Shown here in pieces: positions 10,145 to 20,812 of a DNA stretch of 64,000 nucleotides. This stretch comes from Cepaea nemoralis (lineage: Eukaryota > Mollusca > Gastropoda > Stylommatophora > Helicidae). Where the stretch lies: contig JACEFZ010005116.1 in NCBI GenBank assembly GCA_014155875.1, forward strand, positions 443,435 through 507,434, read 5' to 3'. Below the pieces are notes generated by a model that had not been told where the DNA came from, searched no databases, and was given only the letters and a program-made list of their open reading frames with translations. The position numbers were made by a program, and so were the translations under genes. How positions within the stretch are numbered: position 1 is the first letter of the stretch; each line of letters begins with the position of its first letter.

Positions 10145-12970
10145 ATGTCTAATAAGTACGAACACTGGCTCAGGAATAATGGGCTCAGAATCGGGCATGT
10201 AAACATATGCCATCTATTAGGGAAGCTGCCCGAACTATCACTTATACTTAATCAAAATGTTCACATGTTTGGCGTTAGCGAAAGTCGATTAAATGGCAAC
10301 ATCTCAGATGATGACATCGCTATCAGAGGTTTTAAAACCATTAGAAGAGATCCCTATCAGAAACAAGAGACGGGTATTGCAGTTTATATTTCCAACTCGC
10401 TTAACGCCCACCGCAGGCTAGACTTTGAAACCTGTGAGATTGAGTGTGTATGGATAGAGGTTAAACTTCAAAATTGCATACCGCTAGTAGTTGGCTATCT
10501 TTATCGAAACCCCAGTGCAGGAAATATATGGTATGAAAAATTCACCACTATGATGGATGTAGTCTTTAGTAATGCTAGGGAAATAATATTGCTAGGTGAC
10601 TTCAACATAGACGCTAACAAATCAAACAAAACATGAGAAAACATAATAGAGTCATATAATTTCCAACAGTTAGTCAAACAAGCCACTAGAATCACTAAAT
10701 CATCTGCAACACTTATAGATCATATTTATACTACGTGTGCTGATAACATCACAGAATGTAGTGTACCTATCAATGCAATGAGCGATCACTATCCAGTATG
10801 TTGCACGTGGTCGAGAAGAGGCACCAAAACTCCCAAACACAAACATATAAGCATAAAATATAGAAATTACAAAAATTTCAATCGAGACGTCTTCTTACAA
10901 GATTTGGTCAACTCATCTCTAGATTATGTTTACCAGCTTCCTGACCCAGACGATGCTCTGGACCACTGGCTAAAGACCTTTCTAAGTATATTTGATAAAC
11001 ATGTTCCATTTAAGGAAGTTCGTGTTAAACATCACACAAAGCCCCCGTGGATCACACAGGAGGTAGTTGAACTTATGAGAGATCGCGACAGGGCTCACAA
11101 AAATAGAGATCTAACTATATACCGTAGTCTGAGAAACAAAGTTCAATATGTTATTCGGAAGGAAAAGAAAAACTATTTTAAGAACATAGTAATAGATAAA
11201 ACCAACACTAAAGATATATGGAAAGCAATTAATACCTTGACAAACAAACACAAATCATCACAATCATTACCATCAAATCAGGTTACATGTGATCAATTCA
11301 GTAGATACTTTCAGTCCGACATAAACCAACTGAAGGCTGCAATACCAGATGCGCCTCATGACATATCTTTATTATCATCATTCTGTGAGAACAAATGCTA
11401 TGGACACATTTCCTCCAACATACCGCTAATGACGACAACTGAAGTATTTACTCATCTCCGTAATCTAACAAACAATAACTCATCAGGACTAGATGGAATT
11501 AGTAGTCGGATCCTTCGCCATGCTGCACCGGCGATCTGCGAGTCACTAACTTTTATATATAATCAATGTCTAACCAGAGGTCACTTCCCATCAGCCTTTA
11601 AAATCGCTAAAGTGTATCCTCATTTAAAAGCTGGTCCTCTAGACGATCGTCTCATGAGTAATTATAGACCAATTTCCATATTATCCTCATTATCCAAACC
11701 GCTAGAAAAGCACATCCACAAAACAACACTAGATCACTTAGTTCGCCATAAACTGATAGTTGACAGTCAGTCAGGATTTCGGCCAAAATATTCTTGCCAT
11801 ACGGCACTAACAAACATGATAGAAAACTGGCATTAAAATATTAACAACAATACTCTATGTGGAGCGGTGTTTATAGACTTTAGGAAAGCATTCGATATGA
11901 TAGATCATACTATTCTAATTAAAAAACTAGAAACAATGAAAGTAAGTTTTAATATAGTGACATTAATAAAATCATTCTTATTAGACAGACAGCAAGTAGT
12001 ATCATACAATAAAGTTTTATCTCAAGCCATTACCATTAATATTGGAGTACCTCAGGGGTCTATTCTTGGCCCTATATTATTTGTCATTTATATAAATGAT
12101 CTTCCATTAAATCTGTCGTCGTCCTGCGATCTATTTGCTGATGACTGCACAGTATATACAAACGCTGTTGATCGTAATGTGCTAGAATTATCCTTGCAAC
12201 AGGAAATAAATAGTGTAGTTAACTGGAGTCATGCAAACCGCATGCAAATTAACATTACTAAAACAAAGTCTATGTTAATAGGAACCAGGCAAAGACTTCA
12301 CACTCTAAACTCGCAGAGAACTCTTCAGCTGCACATTGGCAGCACGCCTGTAGAAAGTGTCACCGAGCACAAGACACTGGGTGTTATCATAGATCAAAAT
12401 CTAACTTTTAACTCACATGTTCATGCTCTAGTTAAACAAATAGCCAAAAAAGTATACCAACTTGCCAAAATTAAAAATTTCCTTGACGAAAACACAAGAA
12501 AGATATTCTATACTTCTCATATACAAACACATATTGATTACTGCTCCACAGTCTGGGATGGATGCTCCAAATCAATAACAAAACGCCTATATTCACTCCA
12601 GAAAAGGGCAGTGCGTTTAATTAATGGTGAAAAGCTTACCGACAATTCTAACCTATATAAACGTCTCCGGTTACTGCCACTCCACAAGCGCCTGCTTTTT
12701 AATAAGACCAAACTAATTCATAAAATCCTATTTCAAAATGCTCCAAGCTACCTTTGGCCATTGTTTAAATATAACGCTAGACATAGCGAACGACTAAATA
12801 TACTTCATGTCCCTAAACCTAGGATAGACTTATATAAAACAAGCTTAGCATACTCTGCCGCTCAGTTGTGGAACAATCTTCCACAAGAAATCAAAGACAC
12901 CACCAATCATGATACATACATTCGCAACCTGTTTGAACACTACCTTAGTACAGACTACATGCCCCCATAA
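10145..12970 (+). pseudogene. CR1/L2-type ORF2: APE endonuclease + reverse transcriptase, two nonsense codons
   Basis: One reading frame of ~941 codons runs from ATG 10145 to TAA 12968-12970. It is broken only by TGA at 10634-10636 and TAA at 11834-11836, with no frameshift. Endonuclease: IGHVNICHLLGK, GVSESRLN, GDFNIDAN and MSDHYPVCCTW (the SDH block at 10778). RT: SSGLDGISSRIL, NYRPISILSSLSK, VFIDFRKAFDMIDH, GVPQGSILGPILF and FADDCTVYT. The C-terminal LWNNLPQEIKD is typical of the CR1/L2/Rex group. It would nick target DNA and reverse-transcribe the element RNA. Two point changes make this copy defective, but it is otherwise very well preserved, implying recent activity. Confidence 0.9.
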
Positions 12971-13261
12971 CAAACAACACAAAAAAGACAATAATGGTAA
13001 CTTATCTCAAACGACAACTAGCCAAAAAACATTCCCTTATGTATGGCACGTTACACCCTCCTTAGGTATTTATAATGCCCATGTTAAACACTGCCTCAGT
13101 GAGTCATTTGTTATTGATTATTTTTCATGCATTTTAATGTTCTTTTGTTGTCAAAAGTTGCTTCATAAGTGATGTTGAATGAAAGAATGTATGAGAGGAA
13201 ATAGAGAAGAAGGGCAGAATGTCAGACGGGCCTGCGTGCCCAATTCTTAACCCTTTGAAAA

Positions 13262-13291
13262 TAAAGACTTATTATTATTATTATTATTATT
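13262..13291 (+). repeat. (TTA)n 3' tail of CR1-type LINE
   Basis: AATAAAGAC followed by eight TTA units ends the element. Repeat tails instead of poly(A) are usual in CR1/L2-like LINEs. Confidence 0.85.
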
Positions 13292-14152
13292 ATCTCCTGT
13301 CGGCCTCAAAACCACCAATACCATCACCACCAATCAGTAATGATGAAACTGGTAGTATAAATTGTTGAACCAATCGGCGAGAGCGGCAGCAGCATCAACA
13401 AACAAACAGTGTCAAGATGGTGGGAATGGGAGGTATAAACAGTGTCCGGGTTTACAAGGCAGAAAGGTAGTGGTTGCATTTATGATGCGTTTTTTTATTT
13501 AGCATTTGTGTAGGTGTATTTACGGACCGTTGCATGTGGGCGTGTATGTGACGTATGCATATTTTATTCATTGGACATATTTACATGTGAAGGGGGGTAA
13601 TTTGGGAGAAAGAAAAAAACTTTCCAATTTTGTTTCCCTTGCCTCACTCTCACCTATTAGACCCACCACACCAATGCCCTCATTTTCACCCTCTGGTAAT
13701 GATGGTAAAGGCAGGATAAATATTGGAACCAACTGGTGAGAGTATCAGCAAAAGCAACAGCAACCATGAGCAAGGGAGGGGGGGGGGGCACATGGGAGAT
13801 GAGGTTATATGTTAATAATGATAACATTAATAATATATAAAACATAGAAAAAAAACAAAATACATCAATAATAATAATGACAAAAAATAAACCTACTAAG
13901 GGTGACAACAGCAATGATAATAATAGTTATGATAAAGATAACATTTTCCAAACATGTGATTCCATTGCTAAAATGATTATGTTAGGAATGGTGTTAACAT
14001 AGCATAGCAGGTACATACAATTGCAACCTGAAATGTTCAATAATTGTAGGAGTAAAAGGAGTTGGTTATATTTTTCTCCTTGCTTATGTTTTTTTTTCGG
14101 GGGGGGGGGGGGGGGGGGTCTTAATTGTAAGGGTTCATTCATTTTTTCAATA
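13292..14152. repeat. Repeat unit S, right part, with repeat R and G-run
   Basis: Continuation of S after the LINE, the same as 32870-33762. It includes an AT-rich block with dispersed aataataat motifs and a ~140-bp sub-repeat R (about 13963-14100; tttgctaaaatgatt...acatagcatagcaggtacat). R recurs at 17053, 20128, 33552, 38968, 42496, 46036, 49328 and 52999. A T(n)G(n) run lies at 14091-14118. Noncoding; the ORFs across it are not conserved. Confidence 0.8.
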
Positions 14153-15781
14153 CTTTCTTTCAATACTTTTTTTTTCTGTTTAAAACTGTTTTATTTACAT
14201 CAACTTCATTACGACACCATGAAACAGAACCTGTTCAAAACAAAAGGTAAGGATATCTATTTCTTACATCAAGAAAAGGGTTCTAATCTCCAGTCAGGTC
14301 AGAGATCTTTTCCTACCAAAGATTAAATAAAACTTCTGTGCGGCAACTTACTGATTCAGCAACCAATTGGGCAAGCAAACTTAAGTCCTCAACACAGAAA
14401 CTCTTCCAGGTAGGCACATGAAATGCTACAAAATACCTGACAGTTTTTCAAACTTTGTTTTAGGTTACACATAACCCTGCCTTCCCTTTTCCATTCATTC
14501 TAAATCTGCTTCACTTCTTCCAATAGCTCGCTTATCAATGTTATTAATTGTCCATCTTCTTCAGCACTTTCTTTGCTTGCTGCTGCCGTCTTGCATCTAA
14601 ATAACGACGGAAGGATCTCTCATTGGGATCTCGATCTTCATCATCATCATCTCCAGCCCGGCCATATGCAAACTCATTATCACTGTCATCTTCCATACCG
14701 GGCATGATGGCATCACCTGTTGTCTGAGAGCTCACCAGGTCTCCTGATTCTTTGACTGGGGGTACATTTCCTTGGGCATGGTCTTTGGCAAACTGTTCTT
14801 GGCTTTTCTTTTTCTCAGCTTCAGCCTTCTTCTCCTGCTCCTGCCTCAGTCTCTCATACATAGGTCTGTACTCTTTCTCATACTCAGCTGCTGCCTCATC
14901 AATTTTATTCAAAAACTCATCAACTCCCTCACCCGTGGCTGCTGACACACCGACAGACTTAATGTTGACATAGAACTCATCCAGCACCAGACTCATGGAG
15001 CGTGTGAGGTTGGACACATAGGATGTTTCATGCTCCAGGGCGTCCTGAAAGGCCTCGAAGTCAGTCATCCATTCCTGGGCAAAGCTGTGACTCATGATGT
15101 CTATTTTATTCATGACTATAACAAACGGGAGCTTGGTCTTGTACAGAATGTTGCAGGCGTACAGCATGTTGGACATGAAGGTCACCGGATTGACACTGCG
15201 TGGGGTATCCATCACATACACAACCACAGTTGGAAACGTTGGTGCCAAAGTCTGTGTGATTATACTGCCGGACGCTGACCAGGTAAAGACTTCAATCTGG
15301 CCTGGGGTGTCTATGATGACATGCTTGCATTCCCCTGTCTTAGACTCTATGAAATTCATCACCTGGTCAAAACGCGTGGCAAACAAGTTGAGAGATGTTA
15401 CTATCCCACCATTGGGGCCTAAAGAATAGTGTTTCATCACTTCTTTGTAGTTGACCGTGTCCCTAATGTCTATGTTTGCTGGGAAGGGGACTTCAAGAAC
15501 TGCAGGATCCAGATTGATAACATATGGTGCAGATTTCTTTGCGTGTAGATGTGCTGTCAACCTCTGTACAAAACTTGTCTTTCCAGAACCTGCCATTCCT
15601 AGAACAATTATACATGTTGGTTTTGAAGCAGTCTCTGATTTTAAGTGGCAAGCTGCATCACCTCCAGCCTTTATTTCTGTTTTACCGCTGTCTGAATCCT
15701 GCATTTTTAATCGTCAGTACCTACAGTATCAATCTTCTCCTGACTGTGCGCAGCCATCTTTATAAGTCTTTCTTTCAATAC
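14153..15781 (-). mobile_element. Processed GPN1 retrocopy 1 with flanking 14-bp duplication
   Basis: The retroposed unit lies between direct repeats ctttctttcaatac at 14153-14166 and 15768-15781. At its 3' end (low coordinates) are a T9 run (poly(A) on the minus strand, 14167-14175) and an AATAAA signal at 14190-14195. Exons are joined without introns. These are the three hallmarks of LINE-mediated retroposition. The flank beyond 15781 is a T-run belonging to cassette H. Confidence 0.9.
14544..15704 (-). CDS. GPN1: GPN-loop GTPase 1 (XAB1) retrogene, long open frame
   Basis: A 386-residue intronless frame. GPN1 is a cytosolic/nuclear-shuttling GTPase that assembles and imports RNA polymerase II. 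Motifs seen: P-loop GMAGSGKT (36-43); the family-defining GPN loop in LGPNGG (96-98); switch DTPGQ (132-136); NKID guanine motif (199-202); and a charged, Lys/Glu-rich C-terminal tail with acidic DDSDNEF and DDDDEDRD stretches. The family is ~370-390 aa, so the length fits. The ancestral start, still intact in copy 3, lies 18 codons upstream (ATG at 15757). Here one lost base after GAT makes a stop, so Met at 15704 is the only usable start and removes only non-conserved N-terminal residues. It could be a functional retrogene or a recent pseudogene. No promoter of its own is evident. Confidence 0.75.
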   Translation of the reverse strand: MQDSDSGKTEIKAGGDAACHLKSETASKPTCIIVLGMAGSGKTSFVQRLTAHLHAKKSAPYVINLDPAVLEVPFPANIDIRDTVNYKEVMKHYSLGPNGGIVTSLNLFATRFDQVMNFIESKTGECKHVIIDTPGQIEVFTWSASGSIITQTLAPTFPTVVVYVMDTPRSVNPVTFMSNMLYACNILYKTKLPFVIVMNKIDIMSHSFAQEWMTDFEAFQDALEHETSYVSNLTRSMSLVLDEFYVNIKSVGVSAATGEGVDEFLNKIDEAAAEYEKEYRPMYERLRQEQEKKAEAEKKKSQEQFAKDHAQGNVPPVKESGDLVSSQTTGDAIMPGMEDDSDNEFAYGRAGDDDDEDRDPNERSFRRYLDARRQQQAKKVLKKMDN

Positions 15782-16007
15782 TTTTTTTTTTTACAGAAAA
15801 TTATATTTCAAGAATTTATTCCCATCCAATAATAAATGGCAACAACAACAACAACAACAACAACAACAAATGTAGAAATAGCAGGTGCGTTTATGTAGCT
15901 GATAGGAGACTATGCTGATTTTATGAGCATGGTTGAATGAGGATTAGCCACCTGCGCTCATCGCCTACTAACAGAGTAAAACACCGGCCATCTAATCTTC
16001 CGTGCAT
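15782..16007 (-). repeat. Cassette H, 3' portion with A-tail and (CAA)n
   Basis: On the minus strand this runs from the minisatellite to GGGATGGGAATAAATTCTTG...TTTTCTGTAAAA(n), ending at the GTATTGAAAG motif in front of GPN1. It looks like the polyadenylated 3' end of a transcript (AATAAA, A-tail). A (CAA)n run at about 15841-15869 lies within. The second copy is at 47875-48097. Confidence 0.6.
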
Positions 16008-16446
16008 TCAGACCTACATCATGTGATGGTTCTATCACATCACAGACCTACATCATGTGATGGTTCTATCACATCACAGACCTACATCATGTGATGGTTC
16101 TATCACATCACAGACCTACATCATGTGATGGTTCTATCACATCATAGACCTACATCATGTGATTGTTCTAACACATCACAGACCTACATCATGTGATGGT
16201 TCTATCACATCACAGACCTATATCATTTGATTGTTCTATCACATCACAGACCTATATCATGTGATGGTTCTATCACATCAGAGACCTACATCATGTTATG
16301 GTTCCATCACAGACCTACATCATGTGATGGTTCTATCACATCACAGACCTACATCATGTGATGGTTCTATCACATCAGAGACCTGCATCATGTGATGGTT
16401 CTATCACATCACAGACCTATATCATGTGATGGTTCTATCACATCAA
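16008..16446. repeat. 34-bp hairpin minisatellite H, ~13 units
   Basis: Thirteen units of a 34-bp motif. Each contains the inverted pair ATGTGAT-ggttct-ATCACAT, so every unit can form a 7-bp stem. One unit is shortened (near 16282-16310). The paralogous array at 48098-48363 has eight units including an equivalent short unit. There are no spacers, so it is a tandem minisatellite and not a CRISPR. Confidence 0.9.
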
Positions 16447-16469
16447 AGACCCATAGCCGGTGCCTGTTT

Positions 16470-16516
16470 TCTTTCAATACTTTTTTTTTAAAACTTTCAT
16501 TGAGTGTTAAAATCGT
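16470..16516. repeat. Start of unit S, broken off
   Basis: tttcaatac-ttttttttaaaactttcattgagtgttaaaatcgttg matches the start of S at 48390 and then jumps abruptly to element P at 16517. This marks a rearrangement junction. Confidence 0.7.
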
Positions 16517-16740
16517 TGCGATCGATGGATGTTTTTTTAAGTTTTGGGCCCGTAGGGCCCTCACTGTCGTCGACAGTGAGGGCCCTACGGGCCCAAAAAC
16601 TTAAAAACATCCATCGATCGGTCTAGCAGTCCACCGAACACTAAACCGGAAAATGAACGCCGGACCGATGCAAATGAGGCTCGAAGGGATTCTTCTTTGT
16701 TTGCGGTTGTTTGCGGTGAATTAAAATTGAAGTACCCATT
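16517..16740. repeat. Element P with ~50-bp-arm palindrome
   Basis: The sequence GATCGATGGATG...GGGCCCGTAGGGCCCTCACTGTCG is followed head-to-head by its near-perfect complement, with the centre at about 16570. Beyond the palindrome it runs through GTCTAGCAGTCCACCGAAC and CGATGCAAATGAGGCTCG to TTAAAATTGAAGTACC. A single-arm version in the opposite orientation lies at 49795-49960. It may be a small DNA-transposon-like element with an inverted end. No coding capacity; nature uncertain. Confidence 0.7.
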
Positions 16741-17253
16741 TTTGTTTCCCTTGCCATCCTCTCACCAATTTGTTCCACTCCACCAATGCCTTCATCACCA
16801 CTATCTGGGCAATGATGGTAAAGGCAGGATAAATATTTGAACCAAACTGGTGTGGGTATCAGCAAAGGCAACAACAACCATGAGCGAGGGGAGGGAGGGG
16901 GGGGCACATGGGAAAAAGGTTTTTGTTTTATTACTAATGATGACAATGATAATAATGACAAGAAGAGACATACAGAGGGTAATAACAGCCAATATAAAAA
17001 CCAGCAATGGTAATAATAGTTATGAAATGATAACCTTTTTACAAATTGTGATTCCATTTGCTAGGATGATTTTCTTTGGAATGGTGTTAACATAGCATAG
17101 CAGGTACATACAAATGCAAAACTGCAGTTTTTAATAATAGTTGGAGTAAAAGGAGTTGGTTTTTTTTTTCTCATTTCCCCAAGCATTTGTATTTACACAA
17201 ATTTTTACAGTATCATTTGTTTGGTAACCATATGTGATTTTGTATTCATTCAT
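16741..17253. repeat. Divergent S-like sequence with repeat R
   Basis: Contains the S core (caatgatggtaaaggcaggataaatatttgaacc) at ~16810 and repeat R at 17053-17170. Noncoding, AT-rich. Confidence 0.65.
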
Positions 17254-18075
17254 TCAACACTCACTCACATGATTCAAAGGGGGTGACAACGAGAAAGGGA
17301 AATCTTTACATTTTTGTTTACTTTGCCTCCCTCTCACCAATCGGTTCCACTCCACCAATGCCCTCATGACCACTCTTAATGATGGTGCAGGCAGGATAAA
17401 TGTTTGAACCGACCAGTGGGGGTGGTAGCAAAGGCAACAAACCATAAGCAAAAGGGGGCACCAGGGGAGATGAAGTTGTAAAATAATAATGATATCACTA
17501 ATACTTATAACATTAATGATACTAAGGATAATAAGGTAAATACTGGACACAAGGAAAAGGGGAGATCTTTACATTTTTGTTTCCCTCACTACACTCCCAC
17601 CAATTGATTCCACTCCACCAATGCCTTTCATGACCACTAATGATGGTACAGGCAGGATAAATGTTTGAAACAACCAGTGGGGGTAGTAGCAAAAGCAACA
17701 CACCATAAGCAAGGGGGTCACAGGGGAGATGAAGTTGTAAATTACTAATGATGATATCAGTAATACTTATAAAATTAATGATACTAAGGATAATAAGGTA
17801 AGTATTGACTACAAGGAAAAGGGGAAGTCTGTACATTTTGTTTCCCTCGCCACCCTCCCACCAATTGGTTTCACTCCACCAATGCCCTCATGACCACTCT
17901 AATGATGGTACAGGCAGGACACATGTTTGAAACAATTAGTGGGGGTAGTAGCAAAAGCAACAAACCTTAAGCAAAGGGGGGAACATGGGAGATGAAGTTG
18001 TAAATTAATAATGATGATATCATTTATACTTACAAAATTAATGATACTAAAGATAATAAGGGTAAGATATTGATA
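17254..18075. repeat. Three tandem ~270-bp S-like repeats
   Basis: Three units begin near 17270, 17540 and 17810. Each runs from aaaggggaaatctttacatttttgtttccc, through accactctaatgatggtacaggcaggataaatgtttgaa, to a variable ataataatgat block. Higher-order tandem repetition of the S core; no genes. Confidence 0.8.
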
Positions 18076-18077
18076 GT

Positions 18078-18090
18078 AATAATAATAATG

Positions 18091-18177
<87 letters not shown>

Positions 18178-18181
18178 GTAT
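18078..18181. repeat. (TAA)n microsatellite
   Basis: Almost pure ATA/TAA trinucleotides. The minus-strand poly-Tyr frame is an artefact. It is followed by a degenerate R repeat (about 18194-18330), and 18346-18537 shows no recognisable feature. Confidence 0.9.
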
Positions 18182-18537
18182 AGTAGATATGTGATTCTAT
18201 TTACTAAAGTGATAATCTTAGTAGTGGTGGTAGTATAGCACAACATGTGCATTTAAAGCAAACATTCCATTCATAGTAATTTGGAATGGGAGGAGTTGAT
18301 TTTCTTTTCTCCTTTTTTTTCTTTTCTCCCTTATCTATAAGGGTTGAAACCATCATTTTGAAACAAATAATATAAGCATTTATACTTCCACTATTCTTTA
18401 CATAAGGGATTTTTCATTGGTCTTTGACCATATGTGATCTTTTTAATCATTCACTCACCATTCACTCACAGTTTCTTCTTTCTTTCTCGCACTCATGTAT
18501 ACCAAATTTGTAATACAATAAGGAAGAATGCATATGA

Positions 18538-20124
18538 TTTACTCTGGAAATAGTTGTGATATTTTGTGTGTGTACATAAAGGAGATTAAGTGTGTGTTAT
18601 ATGTGTGGTGTTTGTATCTGGCAAAGTTTCTGCAGGTCCATATAAGTTGTCTGTAGTAAGAAAGTGCTACAAGTAGTTTTGTATGTATGTCCTTAGCTGT
18701 CATTTGTATAGTATTGAGAAAAATTGCTTTATATATGTCGGTTTGTTTGCCTGTGTGCGTTTGTATGAGGTGTTTGAGTGTTGCGCGTGTGGCAGTAATT
18801 GTTGGACATGTATAATAAATGTGTTCCTTTGTCTCTTGTGTGTTGTTTCTACATAATTGACATTGTTTGGATATGTATGCTTCTACCTGTGTTGTGGGGG
18901 CCATACTGTATAACAGTCTATATGTGATTTCCTTAGCTTTTGGAGTTATGTGTTTGTTGTGTAGGTTTGAAAAGGTGCATGTGAAGTCAGTCATGAAGTA
19001 TTTGTGTCCTCTTTTAATCCTAAGTCTTAGTGATGGTGCTTGTTCTCTAACTAAATGTTTATATATCGTGTGTGTTGTTTGCTGTATTAACTGTTCATGT
19101 CCTTGTATTGCCTGTATGCATGTCTGATAGAATGTTGGCAGTCTTCCCTGGTAGTGTGCAGTTGCATTGTTAAGAGGTGTGAGATGTTTGATGTTGTGGC
19201 TTATGTAGTATAGTGCTAGTCTGTTCTGTCCTGGGTGTCTGATGATTTTACCTATGTGACTGATTCTAAGTGACAGTATTTTTGTCTGGATGTCCTGTAG
19301 TGCAATTCCCCTTGTTTCTTGTCTTGTATGAGAGTTTTGTGTTGAATGCTGTGTATTGTGTTGGTGAAGACGAAGCGTCTGATTTGTTTGTTTATGTTTG
19401 TGACGGTCTGTTTGGGAGGGTCCAGTACTGTCGCTAACTATATTATTTTGGGTAATATGTATGTGTTGACTATTGTGCTTCTACCAAATATTGTGGATGT
19501 CTTGTACCTATACCTGTGTAACATGTCTGTGATCTGTTCGGTCAGTGTATGCCATGTCTGTCTGTGTGTTTCTGTGGGATCACATGGAAATGTGATCCCA
19601 TACAGCTTCATGGTGTCTATGTGTTTCAGATCTGGAGGGAAATCAGCCTTTTGTTTCCACTTTCCCTAGACCCATTATCTGTGATTTCTGTACATTAATT
19701 TTGGCTCCACTGCCTTTTCCAAAATGGGTAAAGGTGTGGAGTATATTCCTTATTGATGTGTTGCTGGTGGGAAAGAAGGCAAGTGTCATCTGCATAGGCG
19801 ATGAGCTTCTGCTCTCCTATCCCATGCAGGAAGGTTCCTTTAATACTAGTGTCTTGCCTTATCTTCTCTAATAAAGGTTCTAGGGTGAGCACATACAGGA
19901 GTGGTGATAAGGGACATCCCTGTCTTACAGATCTTGTGAGCCTGAAGCTAGCTGTCAGTGAATGGTTCACCAACACTCTGCTCTCAGGATTTTTATACAA
20001 GATCTGTATCCACTGCCTGTAGTATTCTCCTATGTTACAAGTTCTAGTGAGCTATGCAGGTATGTGTGGGAAATTCTGTCGAAGGCCTTCTCTTGATCCA
20101 AGGATAAGACGGAGGATGGACGGA
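18538..20124 (-). mobile_element. Tx1b LINE 3' fragment (RT and C-terminus)
   Basis: A second Tx1-type subfamily on the minus strand. The C-terminal 151-aa frame at 18539-18994 is intact and carries the Cys/His cluster CQLCR...H..CP (QLCRNNTQETKEHIYYTCP). Upstream, the RT gives FRLTRSVRQGCPLSPLLYVL and KLIAYADDT (19695-20000), broken by frameshifts. It stops abruptly at 20124 inside the sequence encoding LDQEKAFDRI, where repeat R begins. The junction is identical at 52996, so it pre-dates the segmental duplication. Confidence 0.8.
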
Positions 20125-20127
20125 GCA

Positions 20128-20316
20128 ATGATTCCATTTGCTAGAATGATTTTCCTAGGAATGATGTTAGCATAGCATAGCAGGTACATATAAATTGCAG
20201 CAAGCAATGTTCTAGAAGTAAAAGGAGTTGGTTATCTTTTACTCCTTGCTTATTTTTTTGTCTTATTTGTAAGGGTTTCTTCATTTTTTCCCTTCCTTTC
20301 GTTTTTTTTTTTTCTT

Positions 20317-20320
<4 letters not shown>
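20128..20320. repeat. Repeat R copy and pyrimidine-rich spacer
   Basis: R begins at attccatttgctagaatgatt and ends in actccttgctta. The same order (Tx1b, R, spacer, NACA fragment) occurs at 52997-53300. Confidence 0.75.

Positions 20321-20359
<39 letters not shown>
20302..20359. repeat. Long T-run
   Basis: About 39 consecutive T plus a preceding T-rich stretch. The paralogous position at 53172-53200 is a (TTTG)n run instead. The length is probably unstable or poorly assembled. Confidence 0.85.
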
Positions 20360-20360
<1 letters not shown>

Positions 20361-20451
20361 ACAAAATTAAAACAAGCATCTGTATTTGCACACATTTTTT
20401 CAATCTCATTGGTTTGGTAAACATATGTGGTTTTGTATTCATTCATTCATT

Positions 20452-20660
20452 AGTTTGGACATTGCTTTGCGTGCTTTCTTTTCACTGCGGCTTTGCTTGG
20501 CCTTGGACACTATCTCTTCTGGCAGTCCAGCGGCTGCTGCAACCTGGCTCTGCTGCTGTGCGGCTGCTGCGTCATGTTCCTCTAGCTCGGGGGGGGGGGG
20601 GGTGTTCATCGTCATCATCTGAATCAATACCTTCCATACGGAAGTTATCAGACCGGTTAT
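20452..20660 (-). pseudogene. NACA: NACA N-terminal fragment
   Basis: The minus strand encodes the start of nascent polypeptide-associated complex alpha: [11 protein letters not shown], a Pro run, [20 protein letters not shown], then [19 protein letters not shown]. It stops there, joined to (AATG)n spacer. NACA binds nascent chains at the ribosome exit as a heterodimer with BTF3. The fragment retains sequence upstream of the Met (to ~20720) that the retrocopy at 50174-50953 lacks. A G-run at ~20589-20601 encodes the Pro stretch. Paralog at 53296-53500. Confidence 0.8.
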
Positions 20661-20721
20661 GGCGGACAGGGAAGTATGAATTGTGTAAACTCCTTTAAAT
20701 AAAAGTAATTCCTGCCGCCCG

Positions 20722-20812
20722 CCGCCGATTGCCTCTGTGGTTATTCCATCTGGACCTGCTGATTTGTTTTTAGGACTTTTCTGTATAACTGCTTTGACTT
20801 CTGTAGAATTTC
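20722..20812 (-). mobile_element. LINE reverse-transcriptase fragment
   Basis: The minus strand reads [20 protein letters not shown], the conserved RT block preceding the fingers. Too short to assign a family. Paralog at 53579-53660. Confidence 0.6.

Larger units (their letters stand above)
8919..13291 (+). mobile_element. CR1/L2-type LINE, 5'-truncated, nested in unit S
   Basis: A young non-LTR retrotransposon with ORF1 remnant, ORF2 (endonuclease + RT), a short 3'UTR ending AATAAAGACTTATT and a (TTA)n tail to 13291. Comparison with the empty site at 32831-32862 fixes both junctions. The left flank ends ...ttattgttt and the right flank resumes ctcctgtcggcc, with about 16 bp of target missing instead of a duplication. 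It occurs only in mega-unit 1, so it inserted after the mega-unit duplicated or was lost elsewhere. Confidence 0.9.

Noticed and set aside
15094..15429. 111-aa plus-strand frame repeated in every GPN1 copy
   Set aside because: Antisense of the GPN1 G-domain; it stays open only because GPN1 copies are nearly identical.
16008..16446. CRISPR-like array
   Set aside because: Units are contiguous with no unique spacers, and the genome is eukaryotic. It is a palindromic minisatellite.
18078..18252. Tyr-rich 117-aa frame
   Set aside because: It is the translation of a (TAA)n microsatellite.
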